Shown here piece by piece: positions 22,931 through 35,530 of a stretch of DNA of 64,000 nt. The notes under the pieces are model-generated. The model did not search any database and had not been told where the DNA came from. It saw only the letters and a list, made by a program, of their open reading frames with translations. Source of the stretch: Tyto alba (taxonomy: Eukaryota; Chordata; Aves; Strigiformes; Tytonidae); NCBI RefSeq assembly GCF_018691265.1, contig NW_024881283.1, positions 5,739,731 to 5,803,730 on the forward strand, read 5' to 3'. Position numbers and translations under genes: made by a program. Within the stretch, counting starts at the first letter, position 1, and every line of letters starts with the position of its first letter.

Positions 22931-25048
22931 ATGCTCAAATAGATGGGATTTTAACAGACAAGATCCCATTGATATTTATGTGAAAATACAGTAAGCTGCA
23001 TTGAACGTTTAGAAATGTGGCTTTGCTTAGGAAAACTGATAAAGCTAAGGGTGGCCAAAGGATCCTCCCAAGAGCTGCATCCTCCCAGGGTGGCCCAGGA
23101 TGTGAACAGAGGGTCATCAAAGCAGACAGAGGGTGGTCCAGGGAGTTTTGGTGGGGTAGAAGGAGCCTTTGCCCCCATGAATCAGTGAGCAGGGGACTTA
23201 CTGCCAGACCAGAGAACAATGAACTTTAAATGGAGGTCACATAAACCCTCATATAAAGTTTCCAAGACATCAACTGTGACTTGGTCATTCTGGCCAAGGT
23301 CTCACCATATTTTTGGTTTAATTTTGGATTCTTTTTTTTCACTTTTAAAAAAATGCTTGCCATTGTCATGCGTTCTCATAGAAACACTCTCCTCTGATGT
23401 GCAAAGGGAATTTTACCACCCTAAAATGAAGATAAAATTGTGAAAACATGCCATGCCAGAGGAGAATGAGAGAAGGGAAACAAATCCTGCTGCCAACCCT
23501 GTCCCGTCAGTGGACAGCAGAGTGTCTGCTGCCAGCACAGGGTGGCAGGGGCGATGGTGGGTGCAGACCAGGGCCACCACTGCCACCCACCCTGGGCTGG
23601 AGAGATATCACGCAGAGGAGAGGGCCTGTGGGGAGATGCTTGAAACCATGAGGAATGTGTGAATCCCATCTGCCACCTGCATGTCCACCCCCAGGCTCAG
23701 CTGCTTCCACATCCCCCATGGCACATTAGCAGAGCATGAGATGGTTGGGGGGGGTGGGGGGTGGAGGAAACTGTCACCACCACCAGCCTCAGCATCACCT
23801 CCTTCTTTGACCAGAGCAGGTATGAGGGATCCCTGATGTGAATCTAGCTTGGGTTTATAGGCAAAGTTATTCGCCTAGAAGAGCAAATGCCCACAGAGTA
23901 TCTATAATACCCTTTACAACCGTGTTAGCTAATGGACGATCAATTATTTCTATTTATGTCAAAATCATAAACTCTAGACTACAGAAACCCACTGCATCTT
24001 CATCAAGACTATTGATTTTGCAGCTTGCTAACAACTATTCTTAGGAGATCCCCCCTCCCTTCAGTCCAGACTGACTCCAACACAAATCCTGCAGAAACAG
24101 ATTATTTGTGTGTGTCATATGTGCATGTACATGTGCAAGGCTTTGAAAGACCCTGCTTGCACTTGAGAAAAATATTTGCCTGGAAACTGAACTAGTGATA
24201 AAGCTGCCTGTGCTTACTATCAGCCAGGAGCATGAAGCAGATGTCTGCTCTGTAGCACTGAAATACTCAGGTCCAATAGCATAATCCAGCCATGCTGGAT
24301 TTACCCAACATTTTTATCTTCCTTGCTGTTTTCCCCCCTCCTCTGTGTAAGATAAGAGAAACACATAAAAATAAAAATATAAAAATAAAAATAAAAATGC
24401 ACAAATAGCCTTGTTAGTAGATATTGGAGGGGGCTTATCATTATTATTTATTTATTTATAGCTGAATAATTCTTATCGGTGATGCCAGCTGTCAGCAAGA
24501 CAAATGTGAGACCCCATTAACACCTGATTCCCTGGGAATGCTGCACAGATGAATTACGTTGTTTTGGTGTGGCACCCATTTGGTTTGGCTCAGGTCCCCG
24601 AGGTCCTGGCTATCTTGTTTCCCCAGGAGCACTCCACAGCAGGGATGCCAAGGGACCAGCCCTGACTCCCCAATCTCCCTGCCTCCCCTGTTTTCCTTCA
24701 AGAAGAAAGAAACCTCCATTGAAATCTCCCTGCTCTTGGACATCAAGCAGGAGTGTGAGAGCATGTTCTGGGTTTTTTTGTCCTGTGGTATCTCTGAGTA
24801 AGGGCTTTGCAGAAGTGACAGAGGATGGGAGGGTCTGAGCTCTGACAAAGCCTGACCAAGCCTGGCTGGAGCCCAGCTCAAAAGCTGCACTGGGCTGAAT
24901 TTCAGCCAGGGCTTCTCACCAAATCTGTGTCCTCGTAATAGAGCATTGGGTGTTTTTCCAGCCCAAAGGGCTTCTGAGGACCAGGAGTGCTAGAGAAAAG
25001 GGGAGGACGGATGCCACCACAACACTCAGTGCCTTACACAAGTCCCAT
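22931..25048. other. Unique non-coding sequence with AT-rich simple repeats
   Basis: Holds an (AAAAT)n-like tract at 24364-24398 and an (ATTT)n tract at 24440-24460. 23730-23770 is G-rich. Nothing gene-like was recognised. Confidence 0.6.
24364..24460. repeat. AT-rich microsatellite pair
   Basis: An imperfect (AAAAT)n array at 24364-24398 is followed about 40 bases later by (ATTT)n at 24440-24460. Confidence 0.85.
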
Positions 25049-25528
25049 AAGAAGGACATGGAGCTGCTCGAGCGGGGCCAGAGGAGGCCACGGAGATGCT
25101 GGGGGGGCTGGAGCAGCTCCCCTGGGGGGCCGGGCTGAGAGAGTTGGGGGGGTTCAGCCTGGAGAAGAGAAGGCTCCGGGGAGACCTTCAAGTGGTCTCC
25201 CAGGGCTTAAAGGGGGGACAGGGAAGGTGGGGAGGGGCTCTGGTTCAGGGGGTGGGGGTAGGATGAGGGGTGATGGTTTTAAACTGGCAGAGGGCAGATT
25301 TAGATGAGATCTAAGGCAGAAATTGTTCCCTGTGCGGGGGGTGAGGCGCTGGCCCAGGGTGCCCAGAGCAGCTGTGGCTGCCCCCTCCCTGGAAGGGTTC
25401 AAGGCCAGGTTGGACGGGGCTGGGAGCCCCCTGGGCTGGGGGAAGGGGGCCCTGCCCGGGGCAGGGGGGTTTAGGACTGGATGATCTTTAACTTCCATTC
25501 CAACCCAAACCGGTCTATGATTCTACGA
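25049..25528 (+). repeat. CR1 LINE, 5'-truncated 3' end
   Basis: Starts at AGAAGGACATGGAGCTGCT (from about 25050), a CR1 ORF2 C-terminal word. It runs through the same GC-rich segment as the copy at 8925-9690 and ends with CTTCCATTCCAACCCAAACC and TCTATGATTCTACG at 25515-25528. By eye it is very similar to the other copy. In the last 190 bases I count only a few differences. Both copies share the same departures from a readable ORF2 frame (GAGGAGGCCACGG, then a run of seven Gs), so they come from the same subfamily. It is non-functional. Confidence 0.92.
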
Positions 25529-25814
25529 TAACTAATAAGGAGATGGGACTCTGACTGCAAGGAACAATCTCCAACCTTTCCCCTTTCTATGTCCAGGGGG
25601 ATGTTGACCTCAGCAAATCACACCTGTGCCCCCTCTTGCCTGGGCAACTGCAGAGGTGAGGCAGCTGCCCAGCTCTTACCTGTCCACAGACACACTCCTC
25701 TGGCCATCCCAGAGGTGACATGTGTGACATTGCCTTCAGCAATAGGGACAATAACACTGCTGGAAAGCGCTGCAGGGTGACTGCTGCCTTTACCTCCCTG
25801 TTGCTTGTGTTGGT

Positions 25815-25846
25815 GGAGAGGGTGATACAGAGAGGGTGATACAGAG
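25815..25846. repeat. Short tandem duplication
   Basis: The unit AGAGGGTGATACAG occurs twice back to back. Confidence 0.85.
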
Positions 25847-28217
25847 ATACGGGTAGCAGAGAGAGATTTCATTATGCAGAACAAGTCCCACATGCTGTGT
25901 TGCTTCCACAAGTAATAATTTTCCCATCCCAGCACCATCCCTTTTGGAGGTGATGGGGAATGTACCTCTTAGAGTTACAGCAGGAGGAGCCAGGATGGAG
26001 GGACGATGCCATCCCCACTAGGAAGAGAAGAAGGGGGAAGCTCTCAGGAAAGGCTCTGCAGTGGTTACAGACTTTGTTTTGATTTTTTTTTTTCCCTTCT
26101 CTGAGTCTGTTTTGAAATGAGAGCTAATGGAAAACAGCTCTGGGGCCTTTCTTTAATAAGCAATTTGGACTGATTTTTCCTTTGTAGTGTAGCCCAATTT
26201 CTCCGACAAGAAGAAAGGAGTGGAGCTCAGGTCTGGGCTGTGGATCCAATCCTGCAAAGGGCAGCACCTGTGCTATGCCTCACACCAACTACTCCTGTAA
26301 AGGGTTGCTCTCCACTATCTCCCCACCTGCTTGGAGGGTGCTAGGAGGACACTGATGGATGATGCCAGGCTGCCCTGCTAGACAGAAAGCCTTTGTGAAA
26401 ACTGCAGCAGAGATACCTCAACGACTTTGTGCCATTGGAGTAGATTTGACCCGGGCAGCTGTCTAATTTCAGACAGCTGCTTTTGGGCACACGCTTGCCC
26501 GAGCACAGACAAACTGACTGCAGCATGGAAGGGCTCCGGGCTTGACCAACAGCATAGCAAGAACATCTGACCTCCCAGAGCACCTGATCCTGGCTGAAAG
26601 CCTGCTTTGGGGCTGGGCCACAGGACTCCCTCCTCACAGTCCCATGAGGAACCTGACAGCCCTGGAGAAAACAGCAATGGGCTATTATGGTTTGCTGGCC
26701 TTTAGGAACCACATGCATAAAGTACATCTCAAAACCACATACATCCCATCCTATGCATGGGGATGTTGGGCTGAGGTGGACCTCAAATTCATCTATAAGT
26801 ATTATTTTTCTAATTGCCTATATGCCAATGGGTATTTAATTCCCTTAGTCAGCTCTGAAAATCCCAAAGTCCGTAACTCAGCATGTTTATGCATGTTCCT
26901 ATCCCCCATCAAATCCATCTGACTCCAAAAATTGTGTTTGGGTTTAAACATTCACTTTATGCCATGCTGAATCAGTCCTATTTCTTCAGTTTCCATTTCT
27001 CTGAATCTCTAATTAGAAGACAAATATTCATCTTCTTCACCTAGTTGCTGTGAAGTTTAACACCTTCATATTTGTTTGCAAAGTACTCTCAGATGCTTGC
27101 TTGAAATGTGTTTTAAAAGTTCAACTTAACCTGTGTTGTGATTCTTACATCTAGAGCCTTACAGATGGTGGTTAGAAAAGAGATTTCTCTCAGTGCAACA
27201 TAAACATTGTCATAGCACAGAGCCCCTCTGCTGCTGCACTATGCTGAGATACCATTAAAGCTGCTGGTAAACTCTACCTTGAGACAACCTGGGGGGCCAA
27301 ATTTTCATACCGTCCCCCAAAAGTATAGGGCAGCCTCCCATCTTTTCCACAACCTGCTCATCAGGCTGCTTTGCTTCAATGCCCCCTCCTACCTCCATGT
27401 GCCCATCCTCGCTGTCTGGCCAAGAGTGCTGGGGGAGGAAAATGCTGCTGCCTCTTGAGCGAAGGCTTGAGACGATGCTGCTTTTAAGGAGGCACGTAGT
27501 CCTCGTGGGCAGGGCACCTGCAGACTCAGCTCCATTCTTCCTGCTTTTCTTCTCACCTTGGCCTTCCCGTGGCTCAAGGAAAGAAGTTATGATGCTTCCT
27601 TTCATTGGGGCAACACCTTGGAAACTCTAAAAATAAAGAAAATTAAAGAAAAAGAAATATTGCTGCAAACCCTTGCTGACAAAGAGGCATCCATTCACAG
27701 GAAGCATCCATTTAAGCCACTTGCAGGTCAATAGGCCTTGGTCTCCTTGGCTGTCCCGCTGCTGTGACAAGACAGTGCAGTGGCCTGAGTGGGACCCAGT
27801 GGGACGCGTGGCTGGGAAGCTGCTCCGGAGAAGGGGAAGCAATGGGAGAGACCTTCATCCTGCTCTCAGCAGCACAAGTTGAGCCAGGCAGCTAAATTGT
27901 GTGTGCAGTCTGCAGATTCGGAGTGACTTGTGAATCATGGAGTGAGTTTTAAATAGCCTTGGGCACAGCAGTTATTTCCTTTATTGGTCTAAGGAAGTCA
28001 GGTTCAGGATGGAGGTAGCCTGAACTGATAAAAGGGAGGGAACAGTGATTCGCAGACAACTTAAGCAAGAGGAGCTTTCATTTTCATTGGAAACATGTCA
28101 ACATTTTGGCACAACATCCTGCTTAAAAACAAATAAAATGTCAACCGAAAGCCAAGTATTTTTTGTTTTCCCAATGAAATATTGAAATTTGCAGCAGGAA
28201 GCAGGCAGATCTCATGG

Positions 28218-28246
28218 AAAAAAATAAAAATAAAATAAAAAAAAAA
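28218..28246. repeat. A-rich simple repeat
   Basis: Imperfect (AAAAT)n grading into a poly-A run. Confidence 0.85.
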
Positions 28247-29560
28247 TCACTCTGTCAAAAACTTAACAGATTCCAGCCTTGGTAGGGAAACCTCCTGACC
28301 ACAGTCCCCTCTCCAAACACTGGTCCCATAAACCATGTCCCCCCTCGCCGCGGTGCTGAGCTGACCACGCAGCAGAGGTGCAGCTCCCGGGAGGAGGATG
28401 CCGAGAGCCGGATCCCGTGGGCTGGAGCTCACTCAGCGGAAAAGCATCACGGCAGCCTGAATGGATGTGTCGCAGCAGGCAGGCAAGGGTTTATGGGCAG
28501 ACCTGGTAAGAGGTTGTAAGCCGTATGTCTTCAGGCTGACTGTTCGTGTCTTTTTTTTCCCTTGGGGAAGAAAAGTCTGTTTGTTAAAAGAGTTCCTTCT
28601 AATTCCATTGAGACAAAAATTATGTTAAACTCCCAGGAAAATCTATTTTGCTCCATCTTCAGCTGCTTGCTTTTTACCAGTTCTCTCTCTAATGGAATTA
28701 CTGAGATACTTTTGAACAGCAGAGAGCCTTATCTTAACCTTTGCTCTCTTTTTGGAAATGATTTAGTGCAGTTCTCTTATCTGGACAGAATTAAAGGCCT
28801 TACAATGTGTTTTTCCAGCACTACCCACTCCTCCCCACCCCCTCTAAAAACGCTACAGACTTTAAATCATTAGAAAAAAAAATAAGCTTTGATTTTGAAA
28901 GGAGAAGTTATTCCCAAGAAAAGCTGATTTGTAAAATATTGTCCTCTTGTGAAGGGGGGGAGGGTCGAAAGTTAATGAGCCTTCCATGGGCTGCTGGCAA
29001 AGAAATGTGGAAGGAAACAAAAGCTGCTCATGGGGCAGGTCTGCTGGAAAGTCTTTGAAAAATGGCCTGAACTGCAGATTAACTCTGTTTGTTTTGTGTT
29101 CAGTATTGTCTGGCCTGCTTGCCATGGGGGCTGATGAGGCCTTTGCTAAATGCATGGAGCTATTTGCTTAGCTGTGCTGTTGTTTTTCTAAGTCCTTCCA
29201 CTTAAATGCCTCTGTTTTGTAACTTTTCATTGAGTGGGTTTTTTTGCTGCGTGGCTTTAGCACAGTCGGCGTTGCTGTGGAGGCAGTGTTGTCTCATGAA
29301 TACAGCACCATGTTCAAGCAGAATTTAAGATATGTACCTCTTCCCTTTCCTGTTTGTCTCCCTTATCTGGTGGATCAGCTCTGTTATTGTACAGGACTTC
29401 ACTTCTGAAATGCAACCCTCTCTCTTGCTGGAGAGAGCAACAGATTTCTGCGGGCCTTGCTCACCTATTCTCACCGCAGGGCTCATAAACACTGCGTGAA
29501 CGGTTTTGCTTTGCAGAGGTTAAAGGACCTCTCTGCTCTTCACTCCAGCCCTAACCTGAA

Positions 29561-30350
29561 GCGTGATCTCGGGCACATCAGTTCACCTTTCTCCATTTCT
29601 TTTCCCACACCATCTTTTGACTCTCTAGTTGGGAAATCCGGCGCTCCGGACTGTCACTTACCACTTGCACCATCTCACGTGGCCGGAGCCGGGCCACGCA
29701 GGGGGTTATGGTGGTGTGAGGCAGCTGTAACGAGGACATGGCAATGGGAATATGCCTGGGGACTCATATATGCCTTCAGCCAGGGCAGCCTCGAAGCCCA
29801 CAGCTGCAGTGGGTCTGTGTTGGGGGTGCCTGGAGAGATTCTGGGTGTTGGACCCCCCCCGTGCAGCTCTCAGACAGGACCTTTCATGCCAGGCTGTGAC
29901 GTCCTCCCAGATCATGGGTGGACTGTGTTCATGTGCACTGGGCAGCCCCTTAAAGCCTTGAGAGCAGGCTTGGGCTCAGCTTGCAGGAAAAGAGGTTTAG
30001 CATGAACTGAGGCTTTGTTTCCCAGGCCAGGAATGCTCCTGGCAACTTTACTGAGTACCCCAGGGCCTGACATCCACTTCTCTTAGAAAAACCCTTCTGG
30101 CTGGCAGCAGAGCCTGGCACCATCAGGACAAGGAGTAGAGGTTTTGTTCTTCCAGCTGAAAAAAAAAATCAACCAAGAGTTAATCCCATTCATTTGCCAA
30201 ATATTTGCAGGATGAGACTTACAGAGAGGGGCTGAATGCAAGTGTCCTGCACCCACAGCCCATCAGGCACCCATTGCTTCACCCTAAATCCTTGTCCTCC
30301 CCATTTGTTCTCCCTCTCCTCACAGTTCCTTGCAGGGAGCATAATTTCTG
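29561..30350. other. Unique sequence with possible MIR trace
   Basis: GTGATCTCGGGCACATCAGTTCACC near 29564-29588 weakly resembles the reversed MIR core, but too little else matches to call it. An open frame of 183 codons spans 29457-30005 (+) without any recognisable domain. Confidence 0.4.
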
Positions 30351-30425
30351 GTCATTTTTGTACAATGCTTAGCACAGAGGGGAATTGTGGTCAGTGAAGG
30401 AGGAGTCACTACCATTTATTTAGTA
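30351..30425 (+). repeat. Possible ancient amniote SINE remnant
   Basis: TTGTACAATGCTTAGCACAGAGGGG (about 30357-30381), followed by a GTGGTC..GGAGTC..CTACCATTTATT pattern, resembles an old SINE tail segment common in reptile and bird genomes (GTACA.TGCCTAGCACA.TGGGG). Identity is low and the family name is uncertain. Confidence 0.4.
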
Positions 30426-31244
30426 AGTACTAATGCAAGGAGGGTGGCTGCTGCGGTGTAATTTCACCTTGAGAGCTGACCCAGGCAGCGCTGCCATGGT
30501 TGGGTCAGTAACTCTCACGTGCAAAATGCGTGTGAAAATGGTCAGGAGAGTTAAATACCAGATGTCAGTAGATGCTTGATGGAGTCGTTAGTGAAAGCAG
30601 TGAAGTGGGCAGCGCTTGGGGGAATTAATGAAATCATTCAGCCCTAACACCAAGAAGAGGGGAAGAGGGACGGCGCCCAGAAAGGGATGATATGAGATTT
30701 GGAAAGAAATGAGGAGTCAATGAGGTGGAGACATGCGGAGAGGCCACAACGGAGGTTTTTGCTCTAATATCAAGAATGTGGGGTGGGAGAGGGGGCCAGG
30801 ACCCAGCCACGGCCCAGGGGGTCCAAGGAATGATTTGAAACGCGATGACCTGAAACAGAGAGCTGAAATGCAGCCTCACCTTGGGGGTGGTGGGGCAGCT
30901 AGGAGATGCCTCTGGGGCACTGCATAGAATCAGAACTTCAGAGACGTAGAACAAAAGGGAAAAAGGCCATATTCAGAGCAACTGGGACCCATTGCATTCA
31001 GTTATTAAATTTGCTTCAGCTAGGGATGACTGACCAAGGCTTCTGTGCAGGCCGTGTATTATTGGGGGTTTTAAAAGAACACATCTTCACGTGCACACAA
31101 AACCAGCAAGAAAAGTTGGAAGCTTTTTCCTAGAACAACCCCAGCAATTTGAATGATGATGGAAAGACAAAGAGCACAAATCCAGGTGGTAAATCAGCCC
31201 AGAAAGTGCAGCGGAGTGCCACAGCCTGTTCTCCTTTTCCCCCA
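30426..31244. other. Unique non-coding sequence, no gene seen
   Basis: No recognised repeat or gene. Confidence 0.6.
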
Positions 31245-31780
31245 TTAAGCGCTTTTATAGCCCAGGCTGGGGGCAGATTAATTTGCATTTAAACTTTCCT
31301 TCCCCCTCCAAGGTGGCACTTTCTACCTTATGCTTCTTTGAATCAGGAGATGCAAAATTGCTAAAGGAAAATAAAATAAAATGTCATCTTTTTTATTTAA
31401 TATTTAACTGCTGCTTAGACTCCTCCAAGAAAAGACCCTGATATTACTGTTTGGATTGAATTATGATGGCTCCGCCTGAAAGTTATATATTGCTGGTGCT
31501 CCATTATTCATTAATTGTAGCTTTTCCTGTCAAGATCAACATGTACTTCTCAGCTGGCGCCTTGACTGCGTAATGCCTCAGATAGGGAGGGAATATAAAA
31601 AAGATGCCTCTTAATTGTTTGGGGATTTCAGACATGGCTTTTAAAATGTCAGTGACGGTTCCTGAAAGATGGCATCCTTTTCCCTATGAGCTCTAGATTG
31701 CCAACAGATGTTAACAGCCCCCGGCTCCACCCGATACTTTATGAACTATAGAGAAAGTAAACAATATCAGGATACAGGCA
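31245..31780. promoter_or_regulatory. Strong enhancer-like block, candidate conserved non-coding element
   Basis: About 500 bases of non-repetitive sequence with dense developmental-factor words: GATTA immediately followed by the octamer ATTTGCAT (31281-31288), TTTATTTAATATTTAA (about 31391-31406), ATTATTCATTAATTG (31503-31517), TGCGTAATGCC (31567-31577) and CTTAATTGTTTGG (about 31611-31623). No long open frame crosses it. The texture is typical of deeply conserved vertebrate enhancers, but no alignment was possible. Confidence 0.4.
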
Positions 31781-33481
31781 GCGAGGTCTGCTTGTAAATT
31801 CATTCCTGGGGAGCAGAGAAATAAACCCAAACCCGGGGATTCAGTGAAGCCTGCAACACCACTCATTGTGCCAAGGTTGAAAACAATGTTGGGCTTTCAA
31901 AGAGTGATGAAACTGCCACCAGATAGGGAAGTTTAGGGGGAAGGAAATAAATTTAGGGCATTTTCTAGGCTGCTTCATTCTGCTGAAGCTTGAGGGTGAG
32001 CAATCCTGGGTCAAATCCTCCCTCTCCAACAGATCTCACCTAGGTGAGCCCCTCAGCATCTCTGCAGTTCAGCTCCTGCGCTGGGGGATGTGGTTGTTGG
32101 AGATCAGACAGCAGGAATGCTCTGCAGGAAGGGATGCTCCATCCTGTATATTTTGGGCTTGTTCTCTTGCGTTTCTCCACCAGAATTACTGCTATTTCAT
32201 TCCCTAATCAGCTTTTCGGGATACAGATTTCTTAACAAATCTTAACTTCCCGGGTTTGGAGAAGTCTGGTTTCCAGTGTGAAACTACCAGTACAACTCAC
32301 ACCGGTGTTCAAGGGGGAAGAGGACAGAGGAGAGCAGAGTAAATGACCCCATGGTCAGAGCAGCTCATGGTTTCACCTGTGCAGCTGGATTTGGAGGCTG
32401 GTGTGGGATCCCGGTGCTCCCCACACAGGCACCAGCACTCCAGTGTCTGTGTGTCTCTCAGGACATGCCATGAGCCAAGAGCTGCTCAGAGGAAATATCC
32501 CACCCACCAGCCCTTCTCCACGCAGCTGATCACAGTGTCAGCATGTTGAGAAATGCTGTTTTCCTCTGCTTTCTGCAAGCAGAACACTCTTCGGGACCTG
32601 AAGTGGTATGGTGAAGGAGGAAAAACTACGGGTTTCAGCAGAGCTGGAGCGAATTAATAACTTGCACTGAGGGAGGGAGGGCGTACCCCCGCGATAGCCC
32701 CCCAAAAGCCACAAGAGTGGCTGGGTCTGCAGCGTGCAGCCCCCTCGGTGTGTGCACACACCGGTGCAGGGGGTGTTGTCGCGGCGGGTGAGCAGTGCCT
32801 GCCTTGGAACCAGTGGTTTGCGTGGCTGCAAGGCATGCCATCCGCTCTGCTCCATCCTCTCCTCCTCTGCCCTCCTTGCTGTCCCTGCAGGCAGCAAGAG
32901 GAGGGCAGAGCTTAGCTGTGCCCCCTCCCCGAAGGAAAACATAATGTCCCCAAATGTCCCTCGAACATCAAGGCTATTTCCGCAGTCATTGAACATGTTT
33001 ATTGTAGGGCAGACAGGAATCTAGTATTCAGTGACAGCCCTGTGCTCCCCTCACTTGTCCTTCAGTTTAATGGGATACAGGCATAAATCATAGATCTGAT
33101 ACTGCACATGGGCTCTGGCTATATTTTTTTTATAAAGAACATTTGCTCTGATTTATAGAGCACTGGGTTTTGAATTAGTCTAGCTTGAAAACTGAATCAT
33201 ATCTTTCCATCAAGTCTGTTTTTTTGCATTATGAATGGCTTAGCTGGTTAGTAATGGAATGCCAATCAGCCATTGCTTCTCTCCATAGGCAATGCTGAGA
33301 AGATCATTTCGGAACATAGACTCTGTGATTAACTGAAATGAACTGTAAAATTGTATTTTGTTTAAAGCTTTTTCTTTTGCCGGGAGATTCCTGAGCGGAT
33401 TATGGAGTCACCTCGCTGGTGGCGTGAAGGGGGTTAAAGGAGGAGCGGGCACAGAGGGAAGATGCATGCCTGAACTGGCCA
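31781..33481. other. Unique non-coding sequence, no gene seen
   Basis: 32540-33000 is moderately GC-rich with overlapping open frames on both strands (up to 152 codons), none with a domain. 33060-33360 is AT-rich and enhancer-textured. Confidence 0.6.
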
Positions 33482-33550
33482 CCTTATCTCTGCCAGAGTT
33501 TTCTCCTGTGTAAAACAAGGATGATCTTTTCCTAAGTTGCAGGGATGTCT
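33482..33550 (-). repeat. MIR-type SINE remnant
   Basis: CCTTATCTCTGCCAGAGTTTTCTCCTGTGTAAAACAAGGATGAT (from 33482) matches the reversed MIR segment (GTTT.CTC..TGTAAAA..GGATGAT). Short and diverged. Confidence 0.6.
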
Positions 33551-35477
33551 TAGCAGTTAGGGCCAGGTCTGAGGTTTGGCCTACAGACTTGCACAGAAGG
33601 GTAATGGCTTCTTCCTTACTTTAAGAGCAGAGTGTTCTCCCTGCTTGGGGAAGGCGAACCGTGTGGGCATGGCACTCCTGGCACGCAGATTGCTGGAGCC
33701 AGCCATCATCTCCGCGAGCCTGTATCCCCCCCCATAAACTTCAGCTGCACTTGGAGCTGCTTTCTGGCTTTGCAAGGAGAAAAAGACACAACACAGGCCT
33801 GTAGCTTCCACACAAGCCGTGCTGCGCACACAGCCCCGCACGGGGCTGGTGCAGCTCCTTGTCGCAGCTGCAGAGGTCTGGGGGCAGCCATGGGTTAGAG
33901 GCAAAGCAAAAAAATGAGATGCATGGTTCCTACTCCCCCCACCCCCAGCTCTCAAAGCCTGGGGCACTCTCCCACGGATATGAGCAGTGGGTCCGAGCTG
34001 ACCCAAGACCCTCAGTCAACACTTTCTGCATCAATCTCAGCTTCACCGGAGCTCCAGCAGCCCCTGTGGAAGACACATCCCACTCTAGCATGAAAGATGA
34101 AAAATGCTCAAAAATCCCTCTTGTCCCCAAGTCTGTCGGGCTGCTGTTAATTACCCTCCCCAACAAAAGTGCACACCTTCTTTCTAGTCAGAATTTGTCA
34201 AACTTCAGTTTTAATGAACCTTTCTTCATGGAAGGCCCTTGACACCAAGGTGACAGAGCTCTCCACCTTCAACTCATATTTTTGCTTTGTCACATACACA
34301 GGAGCATAAAAATAAGCTGGTTTTCAATCAAACAACCCAAGGTTCTCCAAATCTTTCATATTCAACTGGAGTGAATTATTCAGTGAATTATTTTGCTGTA
34401 TTTAATGAGTTCCAGTTTGATTTGACTATGTATAACTTTACAAACATGTTCTGTCTGCTCCCATCCATCTCAATAGCAGCTTTGAGATATTCCTTTAAAG
34501 TCATGTTTAGTGGCTTTAGGTTAGGTCTCATTAATACAGTAATGATTTTACTAAAGAGCTCACATGCTAAACCCACTCTGCAGAATACATTAGCGAAATC
34601 ACATTAAATGGGCTGAAATAAATAAGTTTCTCGAGTTTTCATATGCAGCTCCAGAACATCTAAGCAGATATATACTTGAATGGTTAAATGAAATCCATGT
34701 TTCTGTATAGAAAACTGATGTAACTCCACATGAGATAATGTCAGGACAGACACAGGGGCATGGTTGCAGGGTGGCAAAAGGGAGGAAAGGGTTCCTGTCT
34801 CATCTCAGCTACTCTCATGTAAATTTGGCCATTTTGCTTGATGTTCCTAGTGCCTTGGCTCCCGATCCCATCCTCTTTTCAGCCTCCCTGAGTGGGTTTT
34901 GCAAAGTGCATTGGAGGCTCACCTCCACATCCCTACATCCCTACATACATAAAAATAATAATTCAGAAAAATCAGGAGGAAAAATAAATAGTGACGTGAT
35001 TCCAAGCTGGCTGCTTTCCTGCAGATTTGTGTCTCGTGGGTGACTGTGAGTTCTGGTTGAGACTTTTCATGCCATTAAGTCTCCTCTGTCTTCCTCCCCG
35101 CTCTCCTGTGCCGCAGCTCTGTCTGATCGAGTACATGATGATGCTGCAAGTTTCACTCAGGTCGTTTTTGGGGACTTCCTCCTCTGCCCTGCTGCTATTG
35201 ACACAAGATGGCAGGAGCATCATCAACCTCATTTCCTCTGTCAAATTTATTTGAAAATAACTAACACATCCAAAGATTATGGAGGTGGTAGAAAACACAA
35301 TACACATACACATACACACGGTATGTAGTTTCTTTTTAGCTTAATTTCCTTAGGAAAATGGACTAAACATCTGCAGAAAGTTTTCCTTTTAACAAAGTCA
35401 TATCTGTGTGTAGGGTCTCACCAGGAAGACCATGTCAGTGGTCAACCAACAGGCACAGCAGCAACGAGTGGGACTAC
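33551..35477. other. Unique non-coding sequence, no gene seen
   Basis: 34340-34640 is AT-rich with many TTAAT and ATTA words (for example GTGAATTATTCAGTGAATTATTTTGC around 34369-34394) and could be regulatory. No gene or repeat recognised. Confidence 0.6.
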
Positions 35478-35530
35478 CCCTGCCTCAGTTTCCCTCCTGG
35501 CAGGCTAGGGATGATGAGGCTAACCCCTTT
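35478..35530 (-). repeat. MIR-type SINE remnant
   Basis: CTGCCTCAGTTTCCCTC..GGGATGATGAGGCTAACCCC is the reversed MIR segment (CTCAGTTTCCCCATCTG..GGGATGAT). Tentative ends. Confidence 0.55.

Larger units (their letters stand above)
25529..29560. other. Unique non-coding sequence, no gene seen
   Basis: Contains a short tandem duplication at 25815-25846, an A/T-rich run at 28218-28246 and a separated 10-bp inverted repeat (TAATTCCATT at 28600-28609, AATGGAATTA at 28691-28700). Open frames up to 128 codons have no recognisable domain. Confidence 0.6.

Noticed and set aside
29457..30005. Open frame of about 182 codons, plus strand.
   Set aside because: No domain, signal or splice pattern. Antisense and out-of-frame open frames overlap it, as expected by chance.
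30905..30945. GCATAGAATCAGAAC looked like a CR1 3' end.
   Set aside because: No flanking CR1 words on either side.
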